Part shown: one piece after another, positions 6,581 to 16,329 of the stretch
Position numbering within the stretch: position 1 is the stretch's first letter
How the letters are laid out: every line of letters starts with the position of its first letter
Program-made: the position numbers and the translations under genes
Source of the DNA: JANXYY01 sp035530875
Lineage (GTDB): Bacteria > Actinomycetota > Actinomycetes > Nanopelagicales > Nanopelagicaceae
Direction of reading: 5' to 3'
Assembly: GCA_035530875.1 (NCBI GenBank)
Contig: DATKUB010000057.1
Span: 1 to 64,000, forward strand
DNA: 64,000 nucleotides
Notes under the pieces: generated by a model
What the model was told of the DNA's origin: nothing
Database searches by the model: none
The model's input: the letters and a program-made list of their open reading frames with translations, nothing else

Positions 6581-8001
6581 ATGTCGTAATAGAGCTCAAA
6601 CTCTGCAGGGTGCGGACGTAGTTGCACATACGCAATCTCGGCGGATCGCTTGTAGTCGATCCAGGTCTCGATGAGGTCCTCGGTGAAGACGCCGCCTTCG
6701 GTGAGGTAGGCGTGGTCTTTCTCGAGGTTGTCGATGACGGCCCCAAGGGAACCCGGCACCTGAGGAATGTCGCGTGCCTCGTCCGGTGGAAGCTCATAAA
6801 GGTCCTTGTCGACGGGCTGTGCCGGCTCGATCTTGTTCTTGATGCCGTCGAGTCCGGCCATCAGCATCGCAGCGAAAGCCAAGTACGGGTTGCTCGATGG
6901 GTCTGGGCAACGGAACTCAATGCGCTTTGCCTTCGGGTTGCTGCCGGTGATCGGGATCCGGATACAGGCCGAACGGTTACGGGCCGAGTACACGAGGTTG
7001 ACTGGTGCTTCGTAGCCAGGTACGAGGCGGTGGTAGGAGTTGACCGTTGGGTTGGTGAAGGCAAGAAGCGACGGTGCGTGCTTCAAGAGTCCACCGATGT
7101 ACCAGCGAGCCATGTCGGACAGGCCGCCGTAGCCCTTCTCGTCGTAGAACAGCGGCTTGCCGTCCTTCCAGAGCGACTGGTGCACGTGCATACCAGAGCC
7201 ATTGTCACCGAACAGTGGCTTTGGCATGAAGGTTGCGCTCTTGCCGCCGTTCCAGGCGACGTTCTTGATGATGTACTTGAAGAGCATCAGTTCATCGCCC
7301 GCACGGGTGAGGGTGTTGAACCGGTAGTTAATTTCCATCTGGCCAGCGGTGCCGACCTCGTGGTGCGAGCGCTCAACTTCGAGGCCGACTTCGCCAAGCT
7401 TCATAACCATTTCATCGCGAAGGTCAGCGAACTGGTCCATCGGGGAAACTGGGAAGTATCCGCCCTTGTAGCGAGTCTTGTAACCCTTGTTGCCGCCCTC
7501 TTCTTCACGACCAGTGTTCCACGCGCCTTCGATTGAATCGATGTGGTAGAACGAGCCGTTCTGCTTGGTCTCAAAGCGGATGTCGTCAAAGATGTAGAAC
7601 TCTGCTTCTGGTGCAAAGAAGGCAGTGTCTGCGATTCCGGTGCTGGCGAGGTATGCCTCAGCTTTTGCGGCGATGTTGCGAGGATCGCGTGAGTACGGCT
7701 CGTCGGTGAGTGGGTTACGCACGGAGAAGTTGATAACCAAGGTCTTCTCTTTGCGGAACGGATCAAGGTACGCCGATTCAGGGATCGGGAGAAGTTTCAT
7801 ATCGGATTCATGGATTGCCTGGAAGCCGCGAATCGAAGATCCGTCGAACATCAAGCCATCGGTGAATACCGCTTCGCCGAACGAGATCGCTGGGACATTG
7901 AAATGTTGTTGAACACCAGGAAGATCGGTGAACCGCACATCAATGAGCGCGACGTTTTCGGCCTTTATGTAGTTGAGTACTTCGCTGGCGCTGTTAAACA
8001 T
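6577..8001 (-). CDS. glnA: Glutamine synthetase type I
   Basis: 474 residues, the usual length for GSI-beta. It makes glutamine from glutamate, ammonia and ATP in the cytoplasm as a dodecamer. Visible signatures are the beta-Grasp start, [11 protein letters not shown] (metal-binding Glu), [14 protein letters not shown], the ATP-binding [21 protein letters not shown], and [10 protein letters not shown] near residue 400, whose Tyr is the adenylylation site of the GlnE-regulated class. AAGGAGAG three to four bases before ATG marks the start. It is monocistronic, with a strong hairpin after the stop. In M. tuberculosis the orthologous glnA1 has the same neighbours on its lipA side. Its 3' end appears to be the integration target of the region at 2.5-6.6 kb. 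Confidence 0.97.
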   Translation of the reverse strand: MFNSASEVLNYIKAENVALIDVRFTDLPGVQQHFNVPAISFGEAVFTDGLMFDGSSIRGFQAIHESDMKLLPIPESAYLDPFRKEKTLVINFSVRNPLTDEPYSRDPRNIAAKAEAYLASTGIADTAFFAPEAEFYIFDDIRFETKQNGSFYHIDSIEGAWNTGREEEGGNKGYKTRYKGGYFPVSPMDQFADLRDEMVMKLGEVGLEVERSHHEVGTAGQMEINYRFNTLTRAGDELMLFKYIIKNVAWNGGKSATFMPKPLFGDNGSGMHVHQSLWKDGKPLFYDEKGYGGLSDMARWYIGGLLKHAPSLLAFTNPTVNSYHRLVPGYEAPVNLVYSARNRSACIRIPITGSNPKAKRIEFRCPDPSSNPYLAFAAMLMAGLDGIKNKIEPAQPVDKDLYELPPDEARDIPQVPGSLGAVIDNLEKDHAYLTEGGVFTEDLIETWIDYKRSAEIAYVQLRPHPAEFELYYDI

Positions 8002-8135
8002 TGCTCTCCTTCACAACCTCTCATCGCGTGAAAAGTCCGCTAAATGCATATTGGTAACAGGAGGACCATAGGCCCTCGCCGTGAAGGTGCTGTCACTCGA
8101 GTGTTTCCGGCATGTTAACCAAGTAATCTGGAGCC

Positions 8136-8603
8136 ATGAACAAGAAGGAGCAATCGGCCGGAAGGCAGGCGATTGGATCCTGGTTGGGTGGAGCCTCCTC
8201 AATCAATCCCAACTTGGGCTATCAGGGTGAGCGCCTCGGCCTGCCGCAATCTGGTCCAGGGTCGGTGGCGAGCATGGCTCGACGCCTGAGTGCCCTGCTG
8301 ATCGATTGGATCGCCTCCATGCTGGTAGCCCTGCTCTTTACCCGCACCTGGGGCGGAGCGATCGCCCTGGGGGTGTTCTACACCGAGGTGCTGGTGTTCA
8401 CCTCGCTCCTTGGGGCTTCGGCTGGTCAGCGACTCCTGCGAATTCGGGTGGCCCGCGCCAGCGACGGCGGACCCGCGCCAATCCTGGCGGTGATCATCCG
8501 ATCGCTGCTGCTGTTCCTCGTGGTTCCGGCCGCAATCTATGACCGCGACGGTCGGGGTCTCCATGATCGGGCAGCAGGCACCGTTGTAGTGCGGGCCGGT
8601 TGA
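8136..8603 (+). CDS. RDD-family membrane protein
   Basis: 155 residues. The RDD domain spans most of it: RRLSALLIDWIASML (first helix with the Arg-Asp pair), further hydrophobic helices around GVFYTEVLVFTSLLG and SLLLFLVVPAAIY, and the closing DRDGRGLHDRAAGT. RDD proteins are small membrane proteins of mostly unknown role; some are linked to ion or compatible-solute transport. It is transcribed divergently from glnA with about 130 bases between, as in many actinobacteria. Its TGA overlaps the ATG of the next gene, so the two are translated together. Confidence 0.88.
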   Translation: MNKKEQSAGRQAIGSWLGGASSINPNLGYQGERLGLPQSGPGSVASMARRLSALLIDWIASMLVALLFTRTWGGAIALGVFYTEVLVFTSLLGASAGQRLLRIRVARASDGGPAPILAVIIRSLLLFLVVPAAIYDRDGRGLHDRAAGTVVVRAG

Positions 8604-8938
8604 TGAACTTCTCCCAAGCAGTGGCAGCTGGCTTTGAGAAGTACTCAGACTTTCGTGGTCGAGCCCCACGCTCCGAGTTCTGGTATTGGACCTTATTTTC
8701 CACCCTGGCTTCTTGGGCCGCAGTCTTTGTTGATTACACCGCCGGAACAGTTCTTGTTGCGCTACTGACAAACTTGGCGCTTTTCCTACCTTCGCTGACG
8801 GTGAGCGTACGACGTTTGCACGATATTAACCGGAGTGGTTGGTGGTTCTGGGCGGGACTGATTCCAGTAATTGGCTGGGTCATAGTCCTCATGTTTCTGA
8901 CTACAAGGAGCGACCTTGGACCAAACCGCTACGGCTAA
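8603..8938 (+). CDS. DUF805 membrane protein
   Basis: 111 residues with the DUF805 hallmarks: an N-terminal amphipathic part followed by FRGRAPRSEFWYW, then four hydrophobic segments, with the conserved VRRLHDINRSGWW between the second and third. Family members are inner-membrane proteins of unknown function. The ATG is inside the TGA of the upstream RDD gene (TGATG), indicating coupling. The C-terminus overlaps the end of the convergent DUF4191 gene by four bases. Confidence 0.88.
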   Translation: MNFSQAVAAGFEKYSDFRGRAPRSEFWYWTLFSTLASWAAVFVDYTAGTVLVALLTNLALFLPSLTVSVRRLHDINRSGWWFWAGLIPVIGWVIVLMFLTTRSDLGPNRYG

Positions 8939-9645
8939 CGTGCCTTGGGCATCCGGGCACCCTTTGGCAGCGGGCCTTTTGGCAGCGGAATGTTCATCCC
9001 GCCAACAGCCTTAAGGCGGGCTCTAATCTCGCGAAGTTGTACTTGGCTGATTGTCTTTGGCAATTTCCGAACGTGCTTTTGAAGTTTGCGAAGCTTTACT
9101 CGTCCCTCGCCATCGCCCACCAGAACTTCAATGACTGGAGTTCCCGGCAGAAAACGCTCCATCTTTTTGTGCTCGTCGGCGAGCATTGATCTAACCGCAT
9201 TTGTGCCCTCACCAATTAGCACTACTCCCTGGCGGCTGACCGCGCGGTGGACCATATCTTGATTCTTGGCTACCGCTACTGCGGGGGTGACAGTCCAACC
9301 CTTTCGGATCGACATCAGGACGCTGGCGCCGGCACCAGGTTGCCCCTCAATGGAGGCGTAGGCACTGCTCTCGGCCAACCTGGAGAAAAGGAAGGTGGCT
9401 GCCAGGACGGCGAAGGGGAGCGAGACAAAGGCGGAGTAGAGCGGGTGACCGACCAGGAGCCAGATAATCAATCCAACGACTAACCAGGTCAGGACAAAGG
9501 AGCCCGCAAGCCAGAGCCCAATCGTAGGACGGGACTCCTTGGTGATCTGGTATGCCTCGCGGATCTGCGCAAACCGCTTGCTGCGCGGTTCCTTTGCAAC
9601 TTTCGCGGGTTTTTCGGTCTTTGGTTTCTTGCCAAACATCGCCAT
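8935..9645 (-). CDS. DUF4191 membrane protein
   Basis: About 236 residues. A Lys-rich N-terminal stretch is followed by two transmembrane helices (about residues 42-90, including GLWLAGSFVLTWLVVGLIIW), then a soluble domain with GWTVTPAVAVAKNQDMVHR and GVVLIGEGTN, and a basic C-terminus. This is the actinobacterial DUF4191 family (M. tuberculosis Rv2219 type), always near lipA. I start at MAMFGKK; the frame is open 11 codons further but that part overlaps the stop of the acyltransferase gene. Function unknown; last gene of a likely lipB-lipA-plsC-DUF4191 transcript. Confidence 0.85.
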   Translation of the reverse strand: MAMFGKKPKTEKPAKVAKEPRSKRFAQIREAYQITKESRPTIGLWLAGSFVLTWLVVGLIIWLLVGHPLYSAFVSLPFAVLAATFLFSRLAESSAYASIEGQPGAGASVLMSIRKGWTVTPAVAVAKNQDMVHRAVSRQGVVLIGEGTNAVRSMLADEHKKMERFLPGTPVIEVLVGDGEGRVKLRKLQKHVRKLPKTISQVQLREIRARLKAVGGMNIPLPKGPLPKGARMPKAR

Positions 9646-9649
9646 GGGG

Positions 9650-10375
9650 CTAGAGATTACCTTTCTTTTGCTGTTCAACCTGCTCGGGCGTGGGAGCCGT
9701 TCCGCCTAGCCGAGCCGGAGCCCACCATTGTTGGGCGTGGGAGTCTGGATAGTTGGCTTGAGTGTCGTGGAGCAGGGATTCGAGTCGGTGCCTCAGCAGC
9801 GTCTCGCTAGTGGCTGGATCCACAGTCCGCTCGATCGTAAAAGGCTCACCGATGGCGATCGTGACGGGAATATGGCTCCGCCGGAAATTTCGTTTGTGCC
9901 CCTTGGTCCAGACCCGCTGAGAACCCCAGACGATTACGGGCAGAATCGGGACACCGGAACTGCCGGCCAATCGGGTCGCGCCGGTCTTCAATTCTTTAAT
10001 TTCAAAAGAGCGCGAAATTGTTCCTTCGGCGAAGATTCCGACAATCTCACCAGCTCGAAGTGCTCTGAGGGCGGTGACGAAAGACCCTGAGCCATTTGCC
10101 CGGTCGACGCTGATGTGGTGCATTCCGCGCATCAGCGGACCGGCAAATTTGTTGTCGAAAACTTCCTTCTTCGCCATGAATCGCACAAAGCGTTTGCGTG
10201 GAATCACCGAAAGGCCGGCCAGGGCGAAATCAAGATAGCCAATGTGATTGATCACCATAAGCGCACCACCAGTGGTGGGAATGTGCTCCTCGCCAGTGAT
10301 CTTAATTTGAAGCCCAAGCGCTTTGAACAGGGTGCGCATGGCGAAAATGACGGGCGGATAGACGACGTCAGCCAT
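9650..10375 (-). CDS. plsC: 1-acyl-sn-glycerol-3-phosphate acyltransferase family protein
   Basis: 241 residues of the PlsC/LPLAT family. The catalytic NHxxxxD motif is NHIGYLD (residues 43-49), the substrate-binding block is IFAEGTISRS and a third block is GVPILPVIVWG. These enzymes acylate lysophosphatidic acid at the membrane to make phosphatidic acid; the exact acceptor cannot be told from sequence. It follows lipA closely on the same strand, so lipid and lipoate metabolism share an operon here. The symbol is a family name only. Confidence 0.85.
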   Translation of the reverse strand: MADVVYPPVIFAMRTLFKALGLQIKITGEEHIPTTGGALMVINHIGYLDFALAGLSVIPRKRFVRFMAKKEVFDNKFAGPLMRGMHHISVDRANGSGSFVTALRALRAGEIVGIFAEGTISRSFEIKELKTGATRLAGSSGVPILPVIVWGSQRVWTKGHKRNFRRSHIPVTIAIGEPFTIERTVDPATSETLLRHRLESLLHDTQANYPDSHAQQWWAPARLGGTAPTPEQVEQQKKGNL

Positions 10376-10386
10376 TTTCGACGGGC

Positions 10387-11325
10387 CTAACCCTGCACGT
10401 TGGTCGCGCGCGCGGCCATGGCCTGGTTATAGAGACGCCCCGCGCGATACGAAGATCGTACGAGTGGCCCTGAAAGCGCGCCACTGAAACCAATTTCTTC
10501 GGCTTCTTGCTGCAACTCGACAAATTCTTCCGGCCTGACCCAGCGAATGACAGGATGGTGCCGGGGAGTTGGTCGTAAGTACTGAGTGATCGTAATTAGA
10601 TCGCAGCCTGCATCGTGAAGATCTTGGAGCGCGGTTGATATTTCTTCTCGAGTTTCGCCCATACCAAGAATCAGGTTGGATTTGGTGACAAGACCAACCG
10701 CGCGCGCTTGTGAAATAACGTCGAGCGAGCGCGCATAAGTAAAGGCTGGACGGATCTCTTTGAAAATACGAGGAACTGTTTCGACATTATGGGCAAAGAC
10801 TTCCGGCTTGGCGTCAAAGAGTTGACCAAGCAGCGCCGGGTTGCCACTGAAATCGGGTGCCAGAATCTCAACCCCACAGCCGGGGTTTAATTCATGTACC
10901 TGTCGAATGGTTTCGGAATAGAGCCAGGCTCCTTCATCTTCAAGATCATCACGGGCAACGCCAGTGATTGTTGCGTATCGAAGTTGCATCGTCTTGACGG
11001 ATTCCGCTACGCGTCTTGGCTCATCACGATCAACCGGTTGCGGCTTGCCGGTATCGATGTTGCAGAAATCGCAACGCCGAGTGCACTGTTCGCCGCCAAT
11101 GAGGAAGGTAGCTTCGCGATCTTCCCAACATTCAAAAATATTCGGGCAGGCAGCCTCTTGACAGACCGTGTGCAGGCCGCCGGACTTTACGAGGAGTTTC
11201 AATTCGCTGTACTCAGGTCCCATAACTGCGCGAGTCTTGATCCATTCAGGCTTGCGCTCGATTGGGGTCAGTGCGTTTCGAGCTTCGATGCGGAGCGGGC
11301 GACGGCCCTCCGGGGCAATGGTCAT
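10387..11325 (-). CDS. lipA: Lipoyl synthase
   Basis: 312 residues. A radical-SAM enzyme that inserts two sulfurs into octanoylated lipoyl domains. The auxiliary-cluster cysteines are in [13 protein letters not shown] and the radical-SAM cluster motif is CTRRCDFC; later motifs include [10 protein letters not shown] and the C-terminal [10 protein letters not shown]. The gene's ATG overlaps the TGA of lipB (ATGA), so octanoyl transfer and sulfur insertion are coupled. Its clients in this window would be the E2 protein SucB, and elsewhere GcvH. Confidence 0.97.
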   Translation of the reverse strand: MTIAPEGRRPLRIEARNALTPIERKPEWIKTRAVMGPEYSELKLLVKSGGLHTVCQEAACPNIFECWEDREATFLIGGEQCTRRCDFCNIDTGKPQPVDRDEPRRVAESVKTMQLRYATITGVARDDLEDEGAWLYSETIRQVHELNPGCGVEILAPDFSGNPALLGQLFDAKPEVFAHNVETVPRIFKEIRPAFTYARSLDVISQARAVGLVTKSNLILGMGETREEISTALQDLHDAGCDLITITQYLRPTPRHHPVIRWVRPEEFVELQQEAEEIGFSGALSGPLVRSSYRAGRLYNQAMAARATNVQG

Positions 11326-11963
11326 GGCAGCATCTCGATAATGCGTTGTTCGACGATTGGGATGATCTCCTCGACGCTAACGTCGCGTCCCAATTCTCTG
11401 CTAAGCGAGGTGACTCCGGCGTCGGCAATTCCGCAAGGCACGATGCGGTCATACCAAGTGAGGTCGGGGTTTGCGTTCAAGGCAAACCCATGAGTGGTAA
11501 CACCCTGTGCGACGCGAACTCCAATCGCCGCAATCTTTCGCTGCGGTTTGGCGCCTTCGGCTTCGAGCCAGACCCCTGATCGGCCGCTGATTTTGATTGT
11601 TTCAACGCCGACATCTGCACAGGCGGCGATCAAAATATCTTCAAGTTTGCGCACATAACTGACCACGTTCATCGGGTCAGGGAGTTTGACGATCGGATAT
11701 CCCACGAGTTGGCCGGGGCCGTGCCAAGTGATTTTGCCACCGCGATCAACATCAATCACCGGTGTTCCGTCAAAGGGGCGCTCATGAGCCTCGGTGCGTC
11801 GACCAGCCGTGAAAACGGATGGATGCTCGAGCAGGAGAATCGTCCCTGGGTTGGTGCCGGAGATGACTTCCTCGGCTAATCTCCGCTGTTCAGTTAGGGC
11901 TATTTCGTAGTCGACGCTTCCGGCTCTGATGATCTTGAGGGTGCTGGTGGTAGAAGTCGTCAC
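11322..11963 (-). CDS. lipB: Octanoyltransferase
   Basis: 213 residues if started at the GTG at 11963. An upstream in-frame ATG at 12056 would add 31 residues that do not look like the family and run close to the divergent MMPL gene. Visible motifs are the [17 protein letters not shown] block and the catalytic Cys in [14 protein letters not shown] with the Lys in [10 protein letters not shown]. It moves octanoyl groups from acyl carrier protein to lipoyl domains before LipA acts. The ATGA overlap with lipA makes a tight two-gene unit. Confidence 0.94.
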   Translation of the reverse strand: MTTSTTSTLKIIRAGSVDYEIALTEQRRLAEEVISGTNPGTILLLEHPSVFTAGRRTEAHERPFDGTPVIDVDRGGKITWHGPGQLVGYPIVKLPDPMNVVSYVRKLEDILIAACADVGVETIKISGRSGVWLEAEGAKPQRKIAAIGVRVAQGVTTHGFALNANPDLTWYDRIVPCGIADAGVTSLSRELGRDVSVEEIIPIVEQRIIEMLP

Positions 11964-12061
11964 GGGGACAAGCCTAAGGGCAAGTGCTCGGAGCGGCGAT
12001 TCCACCAATATCGAGCGGTAAATGGGTAGGCAAGATCGGCTGGTAACGATAGACATAGGTC

Positions 12062-14242
12062 ATGAGCGGCGAGAAGACGGACGTAGTGGACCGGCGCCGG
12101 CGTTGGGCGCTGCCGGCTCTCCTTCTCATCGCTTGGCTGGTAATTGGCGGCGTCGTCGGCCCTTATGCCGGGAAGTTGAACGAGGTCATTAAGAACGACA
12201 ACGCCGCCTTCCTCCCGAAAAACTCTGAGGCCACCCTGGCCTTGAAAGCTCAACAGGCGCTAGCTGGAGCCCCCCAACCAGTTTTCGGGACCCTCGTATT
12301 CGAAAAGCAATCGGGCCTATCCGCCAGCGACATTTCGGCTATCGATGCTTTTGTCGCCCGAGTGCCATCGATTAAAGTGCCGGAAGGTTTTGCAATCGGT
12401 TCGTTCTTAGTGCCAGCGCCGATCACTCCGATCACTTCCGCGGACGGCAAAGCTGTATCGGCAGTCATTCTCTTTGACGATTTGAAGTCGGCAAAACCAT
12501 TCGACAATGGCAAGAACGCGATTGCGGAAAGTGTGGTGACGATTCGAGAGGAGATGGCTAAGGCCAAATTAGACGGACACGTCGGTGGGATCGCTGGCAT
12601 ATTGGGGGATCTGATCGGGGTCTTTCAAGGTATCAATGGAACCCTGCTCTATACGACCATCATCGTCGTATCTCTCATCCTAATTCTCGTCTATCGATCC
12701 CCCTTTCTTTGGGCCATCCCGCTTCTGGTGGTCGGCATGGGTGATGCGTTGGCACAAGCCGTTGTGTACTTTTTAGCCAAAAACAACATCGTGGACTTGA
12801 ACGGCCAAGCGCAAGGCATTTTGCTAATTTTGGTCTTTGGAGTTGGTACGGATTACTCACTGCTTCTAGTGGCGCGATATCGCGAGGAGTTAAGGAATTT
12901 CACCAGCAAGTACGACGCAATGCGGCACACGATCAGATCCGTTATAGAACCGATTGGCGCATCGGCTGCCACCGTTGCCGTGGGCTTACTCTGCCTTTCG
13001 TTCTCGGTTCTTTCTTCAAACAAATCGACCGGGCCGGTCTGCGCTGTTGGTGTTGTCTGTGCCTTCATTGCGGTCATGACTTTGCTACCGGCCCTTCTGC
13101 TCCTTTTCGGTCGACGGTTGTTTTGGCCAAAGCGGCCAAATTTCGGCAGCGATCATCCGGAAGAGAAGGGAATTTGGGGCGACGTGGCTCGCTCCGTAGG
13201 TGCGCACTCTCGTCGAGCTTGGGTGGCTGGAACCATCCTGCTGCTGGTTCTCTGCTCATTCGTCTTCACCTTGCAAGCTCATGGCCTCTCCAACAGTTTC
13301 ACAAAGCGCACGGACGCGGTCGTAGCCAACGAAGTATTGGCTCGTCACTTCCCGGCCGGTGAAGGTAGTCCGGTAAATATCATCTCGCCGGCGGACAAGA
13401 TCGAGCAGGTTGTCCGAGTATCAAAAACGGTCCCTGGCATAGCGCAGGTTTCGGTGTACACCGGAATTCCAACAGGCGCGCCGACCCTAGATGCTACGCG
13501 GGCCAAAATTGTCAATGGAATTGGCGAAGTTGATGCTGTTCTCAGCACAGATCCATTCGGCTCTCAATCACAGTTAACAATTATTCAACTTCGAAATGCG
13601 CTGCACGCGCAGGTTGGAACTGACGTTCTAGTTGGCGGGATGACCGCGATTGACGTTGATACCCAGAGCGCTTCGCATCGCGATAGAAACGTAATTATCC
13701 CCATCGTCCTAATAGTGATCCTGTTGATTTTGATGCTCCTGCTTCGCTCTGTTATTGCTCCCGTCCTGCTCATCGCATCTGTTGTCGCCTCTTTTATTGC
13801 GACTCTTGGCGTCTGTGCGCTTGTCTTTAACCACATCTTCCACTTCTCGGGAGCCGACACGTCATTCCCACTGTTTTCTTTCACTTTCTTGGTGGCTCTT
13901 GGCGTGGACTACAACATTTTCTTAATGACCCGAGTGCGTGAGGAGACGAAGTTGATTGGCACCCGGGCAGGAACCTTGAAGGCGCTTACTGTAACTGGGG
14001 GTGTGATCACGTCAGCCGGGGTGGTGCTAGCAGCAACTTTTGCCGTTCTTGGCGTTCTGCCACTCGTCTTCTTAGCTGAAATTGGCTTTGCCGTGGGCTT
14101 TGGTGTTCTGCTTGACACAATCCTGGTGCGCTCGATCATCGTGCCGGCACTCGTGCACGACATCGGGCCAAAGGTCTGGTGGCCTTCGGCATTACAGAAC
14201 GATTCGGCGATTGAGACCCAGCCACGTGCAGGCGGCGATTAA
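12062..14242 (+). CDS. MMPL/RND-family membrane transporter
   Basis: 726 residues with the two-fold MMPL layout: a first transmembrane helix (residues 14-34), a periplasmic-type domain to about 195, five helices, a second helix at about 385, a second soluble domain and five further helices ending near 705. Signatures include VFGVGTDYSLLLVARYREE and its second-half counterpart ALGVDYNIFLMTRVREE, each with the Asp-Tyr pair of the proton-relay helices. Actinobacterial members export lipids or small molecules; the substrate here is unknown. It is divergent from lipB with about 100 bases between and is not in an operon. Confidence 0.9.
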   Translation: MSGEKTDVVDRRRRWALPALLLIAWLVIGGVVGPYAGKLNEVIKNDNAAFLPKNSEATLALKAQQALAGAPQPVFGTLVFEKQSGLSASDISAIDAFVARVPSIKVPEGFAIGSFLVPAPITPITSADGKAVSAVILFDDLKSAKPFDNGKNAIAESVVTIREEMAKAKLDGHVGGIAGILGDLIGVFQGINGTLLYTTIIVVSLILILVYRSPFLWAIPLLVVGMGDALAQAVVYFLAKNNIVDLNGQAQGILLILVFGVGTDYSLLLVARYREELRNFTSKYDAMRHTIRSVIEPIGASAATVAVGLLCLSFSVLSSNKSTGPVCAVGVVCAFIAVMTLLPALLLLFGRRLFWPKRPNFGSDHPEEKGIWGDVARSVGAHSRRAWVAGTILLLVLCSFVFTLQAHGLSNSFTKRTDAVVANEVLARHFPAGEGSPVNIISPADKIEQVVRVSKTVPGIAQVSVYTGIPTGAPTLDATRAKIVNGIGEVDAVLSTDPFGSQSQLTIIQLRNALHAQVGTDVLVGGMTAIDVDTQSASHRDRNVIIPIVLIVILLILMLLLRSVIAPVLLIASVVASFIATLGVCALVFNHIFHFSGADTSFPLFSFTFLVALGVDYNIFLMTRVREETKLIGTRAGTLKALTVTGGVITSAGVVLAATFAVLGVLPLVFLAEIGFAVGFGVLLDTILVRSIIVPALVHDIGPKVWWPSALQNDSAIETQPRAGGD

Positions 14243-14458
14243 AGACCGGTATATCTGGTACTTTCGGCTCTCAGAACCCGAATTTCCCACTCCGGGCCCT
14301 CCCCAGTTCAAAGTTAAGTCAAAATTGTTGCGTGCGCTCTTCGATGGCCATCTTGTGGAGGATTCTGTGAAAAATCGCGGTGTGACGATGGTTGACATCG
14401 TCCAGAGCAACCGTGAACCTCAACCAAGACAGACCTATCCGGAATCGATAGGGGCGCG

Positions 14459-14845
14459 ATGAAAGCTCTGAAATTGATTCCCGAAATCAAGATTTTGCTG
14501 GTCGAAGACGAAGCACACATCAGCGCGCTTATTCGAGAAACGTTGAAGATCGATCCAAGAGTCAACATTTGCGGCGAAGTGGACAATGCAAAAGATGCCA
14601 TCGAGGTGGCTAAACAAACCCAGCCCGATGTCATCGTTCTCGATCACTACATCGAAGGTGATGTCATGGGGATGCAGGCGGCCCCGCTAATCAAAGTTGC
14701 TGCGCCAAATGCCAAAATCATTCTTTTCACTTCACATATCTTCACGTTCAAGGATCTTCGCAACGCTGTGATCGATTCCTATTTGTCCAAAACGGCGATG
14801 CAAGATCTGTTGAAAACAGCGCAGAACTTGGCTGGGGTCGAGTAA
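14459..14845 (+). CDS. Single-domain response regulator
   Basis: 128 residues containing only a receiver (CheY-like) domain. The acidic pocket is VEDE near residue 16, the phosphoryl acceptor is the Asp in VIVLDHY near residue 60, the Thr switch is in ILFTS and the Lys is in SYLSKTA. There is no DNA-binding or enzymatic output domain, so it probably works through protein contact or is an orphan. No histidine kinase is nearby. ATG at 14459 is preceded by GGGG. The 216 bases upstream hold no gene. A broken kinase gene follows. Confidence 0.85.
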   Translation: MKALKLIPEIKILLVEDEAHISALIRETLKIDPRVNICGEVDNAKDAIEVAKQTQPDVIVLDHYIEGDVMGMQAAPLIKVAAPNAKIILFTSHIFTFKDLRNAVIDSYLSKTAMQDLLKTAQNLAGVE

Positions 14846-14869
14846 GTAATCTAGCGAAAGAGGCGGACT

Positions 14870-15230
14870 GTGCAACGAGTCCTCGTGGGTGGAATTAGCG
14901 GAGCTGGAAAAACAACGGTGGCTAAAAGGATCGCATCGCGATTTGGACTTCCGTTCATAGAGATTGACGGACTGTTTCATGGACCAAATTGGACTGAGCG
15001 TCCAGAATTTGTTGATGATTTAACGAGATTGCTTGACGGGCCAAGCTGGGTGATTGATCTGGCAGGTCATGCCTCGTGTGATTCGGCGATCAATTCGACG
15101 TGCGGCCAAGAGAGAGATTCTGTGGAATGGAAATTACGAAACATTCGTCAACGAACCCGCAAACCATCACTTAGAGGTAATTCGATTGCGTCGAATCGCA
15201 GCGACCCGAAAGTGGCTTAAATCCTTGTGA
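14870..15230 (+). pseudogene. Adenylate-kinase-like / topology-modulation P-loop kinase, internally deleted
   Basis: The frame opens as a normal small P-loop kinase of the FlaR/adenylate-kinase-like group: RVLVGGISGAGKTTVAKRI, GLPFIEIDGLFHGPNW. After PSWVID it loses the family. In another frame the expected C-terminal half is perfectly readable: VIRRSIRRAAKREILWNGNY and then ETFVNEPANHHLEVIRLRR, ending KWLKSL and a stop at 15228-15230. About 25 family residues between the halves, including the usual WLDLP strand, are missing and the frame is shifted. So this is one ancestral gene with an internal deletion and frameshift. The first frame runs on to 15220 as nonsense. Confidence 0.75.
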
Positions 15231-15270
15231 GGCAACCCGCCGCTCACGGGAGGCAAGCCGCCGCTCACGG
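15229..15270. repeat. Two tandem 21-bp repeats
   Basis: GAGGCAACCCGCCGCTCACGG at 15229-15249 is followed directly by the same 21 bases with one change (C to G) at 15250-15270, in the short gap between the broken kinase and the next gene. It may reflect slippage that accompanied the decay of the kinase gene. Confidence 0.7.
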
Positions 15271-15285
15271 AATTAGGATGGGTGG

Positions 15286-16293
15286 ATGAGCGGTCCACGG
15301 GTTGGAATCATTGGCTATGGACTTGCTGGCCGAGTCTTCCATGCACCGATACTCAAAGGTGTCGGCTTCGGTATTGCGGGAATAGTTACCCATGACTCAG
15401 GGCGTTCCGCGCAAGCCAAGTCAGATCATCCAGCGGCAGAAGTGCTCTCCAGCGTCGATGACCTGCTCAATTTGAAACTCGATTTAGTCGTCGTGGCCAG
15501 CGTCAACAAAGCGCACTTCGAAAATGCAGTCAGTGCAATCGATGCAGGAATTCCAGTAGTCGTGGACAAACCGGTCGGTCGGAATCTTGACGAGACTGTC
15601 CGACTGCTTGATTACGCGAAGTCGAAAAATGTGCCGATCACTGCGTACTACTCAAGGCGCTGGGACAGTGAAGCGCTCACTACCGCGCGGGTCATTCGCG
15701 ACGCCAGCATCGGCAAAGTGCATCGGATTGAGTCCCGTTTTGACCGCTGGCGACCTGAGGTGAGACCGAATTCATGGCGAGAACAAGGCTCTTCCGATGA
15801 AGGCGGCGGCCTACTCCTTGATTTGCAGACGCATCTGGTCTCTCAGGCGCTTTTCTGGGCCGGCCCGGCGGAAGTCGCATATGCCAGCGTGCGCCGCATC
15901 AGGGGCGTTACGGACGACGATGTAACGATCGCGCTTCGGCACTCGAATGGCATCGAATCCTGGCTGATCGTCTCGGCGGTTTCAGGGTTTGTCGGTCCGC
16001 GAATTCGCGCCTTTGGAAATGCTGGAGCGTTAGTCATAGACGGCTTGGATCCCCAAGAGGCTCTTCTCAATGCGGGGAAGGAGCCAAGCGATGGATATTG
16101 GACCCAGGCAATTGAAACCCCGGCGCGCATCGTCAGGGGAGATGAGGCTGAGGAGATAACCCCAGAACAGGGTGACTATCCGGGGTTTTATCGCAGGTGC
16201 GCCGCTGCGCTTCGCGGTGAAGGGGAGTGGCCGGTATCGACCAGCGAGGTGCAGGCTGTTGCCAAAATTATTGACGACGCTCGAAATTTCTAA
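15286..16293 (+). CDS. Gfo/Idh/MocA-family oxidoreductase
   Basis: 335 residues. N-terminal NAD(P)-binding Rossmann fold with GIIGYGLAGRVFHAPIL, the conserved dinucleotide-site VVVDKPVG near residue 100 (EKP in most members, DKP here), and a C-terminal substrate domain containing EGGGLLLDLQTHLVSQALFW with the catalytic-region His. Members oxidise or reduce sugars, inositols or related compounds; the substrate cannot be deduced. ATG at 15286 has AGGATGGG upstream. It stands alone between a pseudogene and a convergent gene. Confidence 0.9.
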   Translation: MSGPRVGIIGYGLAGRVFHAPILKGVGFGIAGIVTHDSGRSAQAKSDHPAAEVLSSVDDLLNLKLDLVVVASVNKAHFENAVSAIDAGIPVVVDKPVGRNLDETVRLLDYAKSKNVPITAYYSRRWDSEALTTARVIRDASIGKVHRIESRFDRWRPEVRPNSWREQGSSDEGGGLLLDLQTHLVSQALFWAGPAEVAYASVRRIRGVTDDDVTIALRHSNGIESWLIVSAVSGFVGPRIRAFGNAGALVIDGLDPQEALLNAGKEPSDGYWTQAIETPARIVRGDEAEEITPEQGDYPGFYRRCAAALRGEGEWPVSTSEVQAVAKIIDDARNF

Positions 16294-16329
16294 GCGGTTA
16301 AATTCTTCAAGCTATTATTCTTCCGGCTA

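Noticed and set aside
6622..7536. Long plus-strand frame (about 300 codons) opposite glnA
   Set aside because: It is the antisense shadow of glnA, with skewed composition and no domain.
8199..8771. Minus-strand frame opposite the RDD and DUF805 genes
   Set aside because: Both genes on the plus strand are well supported; this frame has no family pattern.
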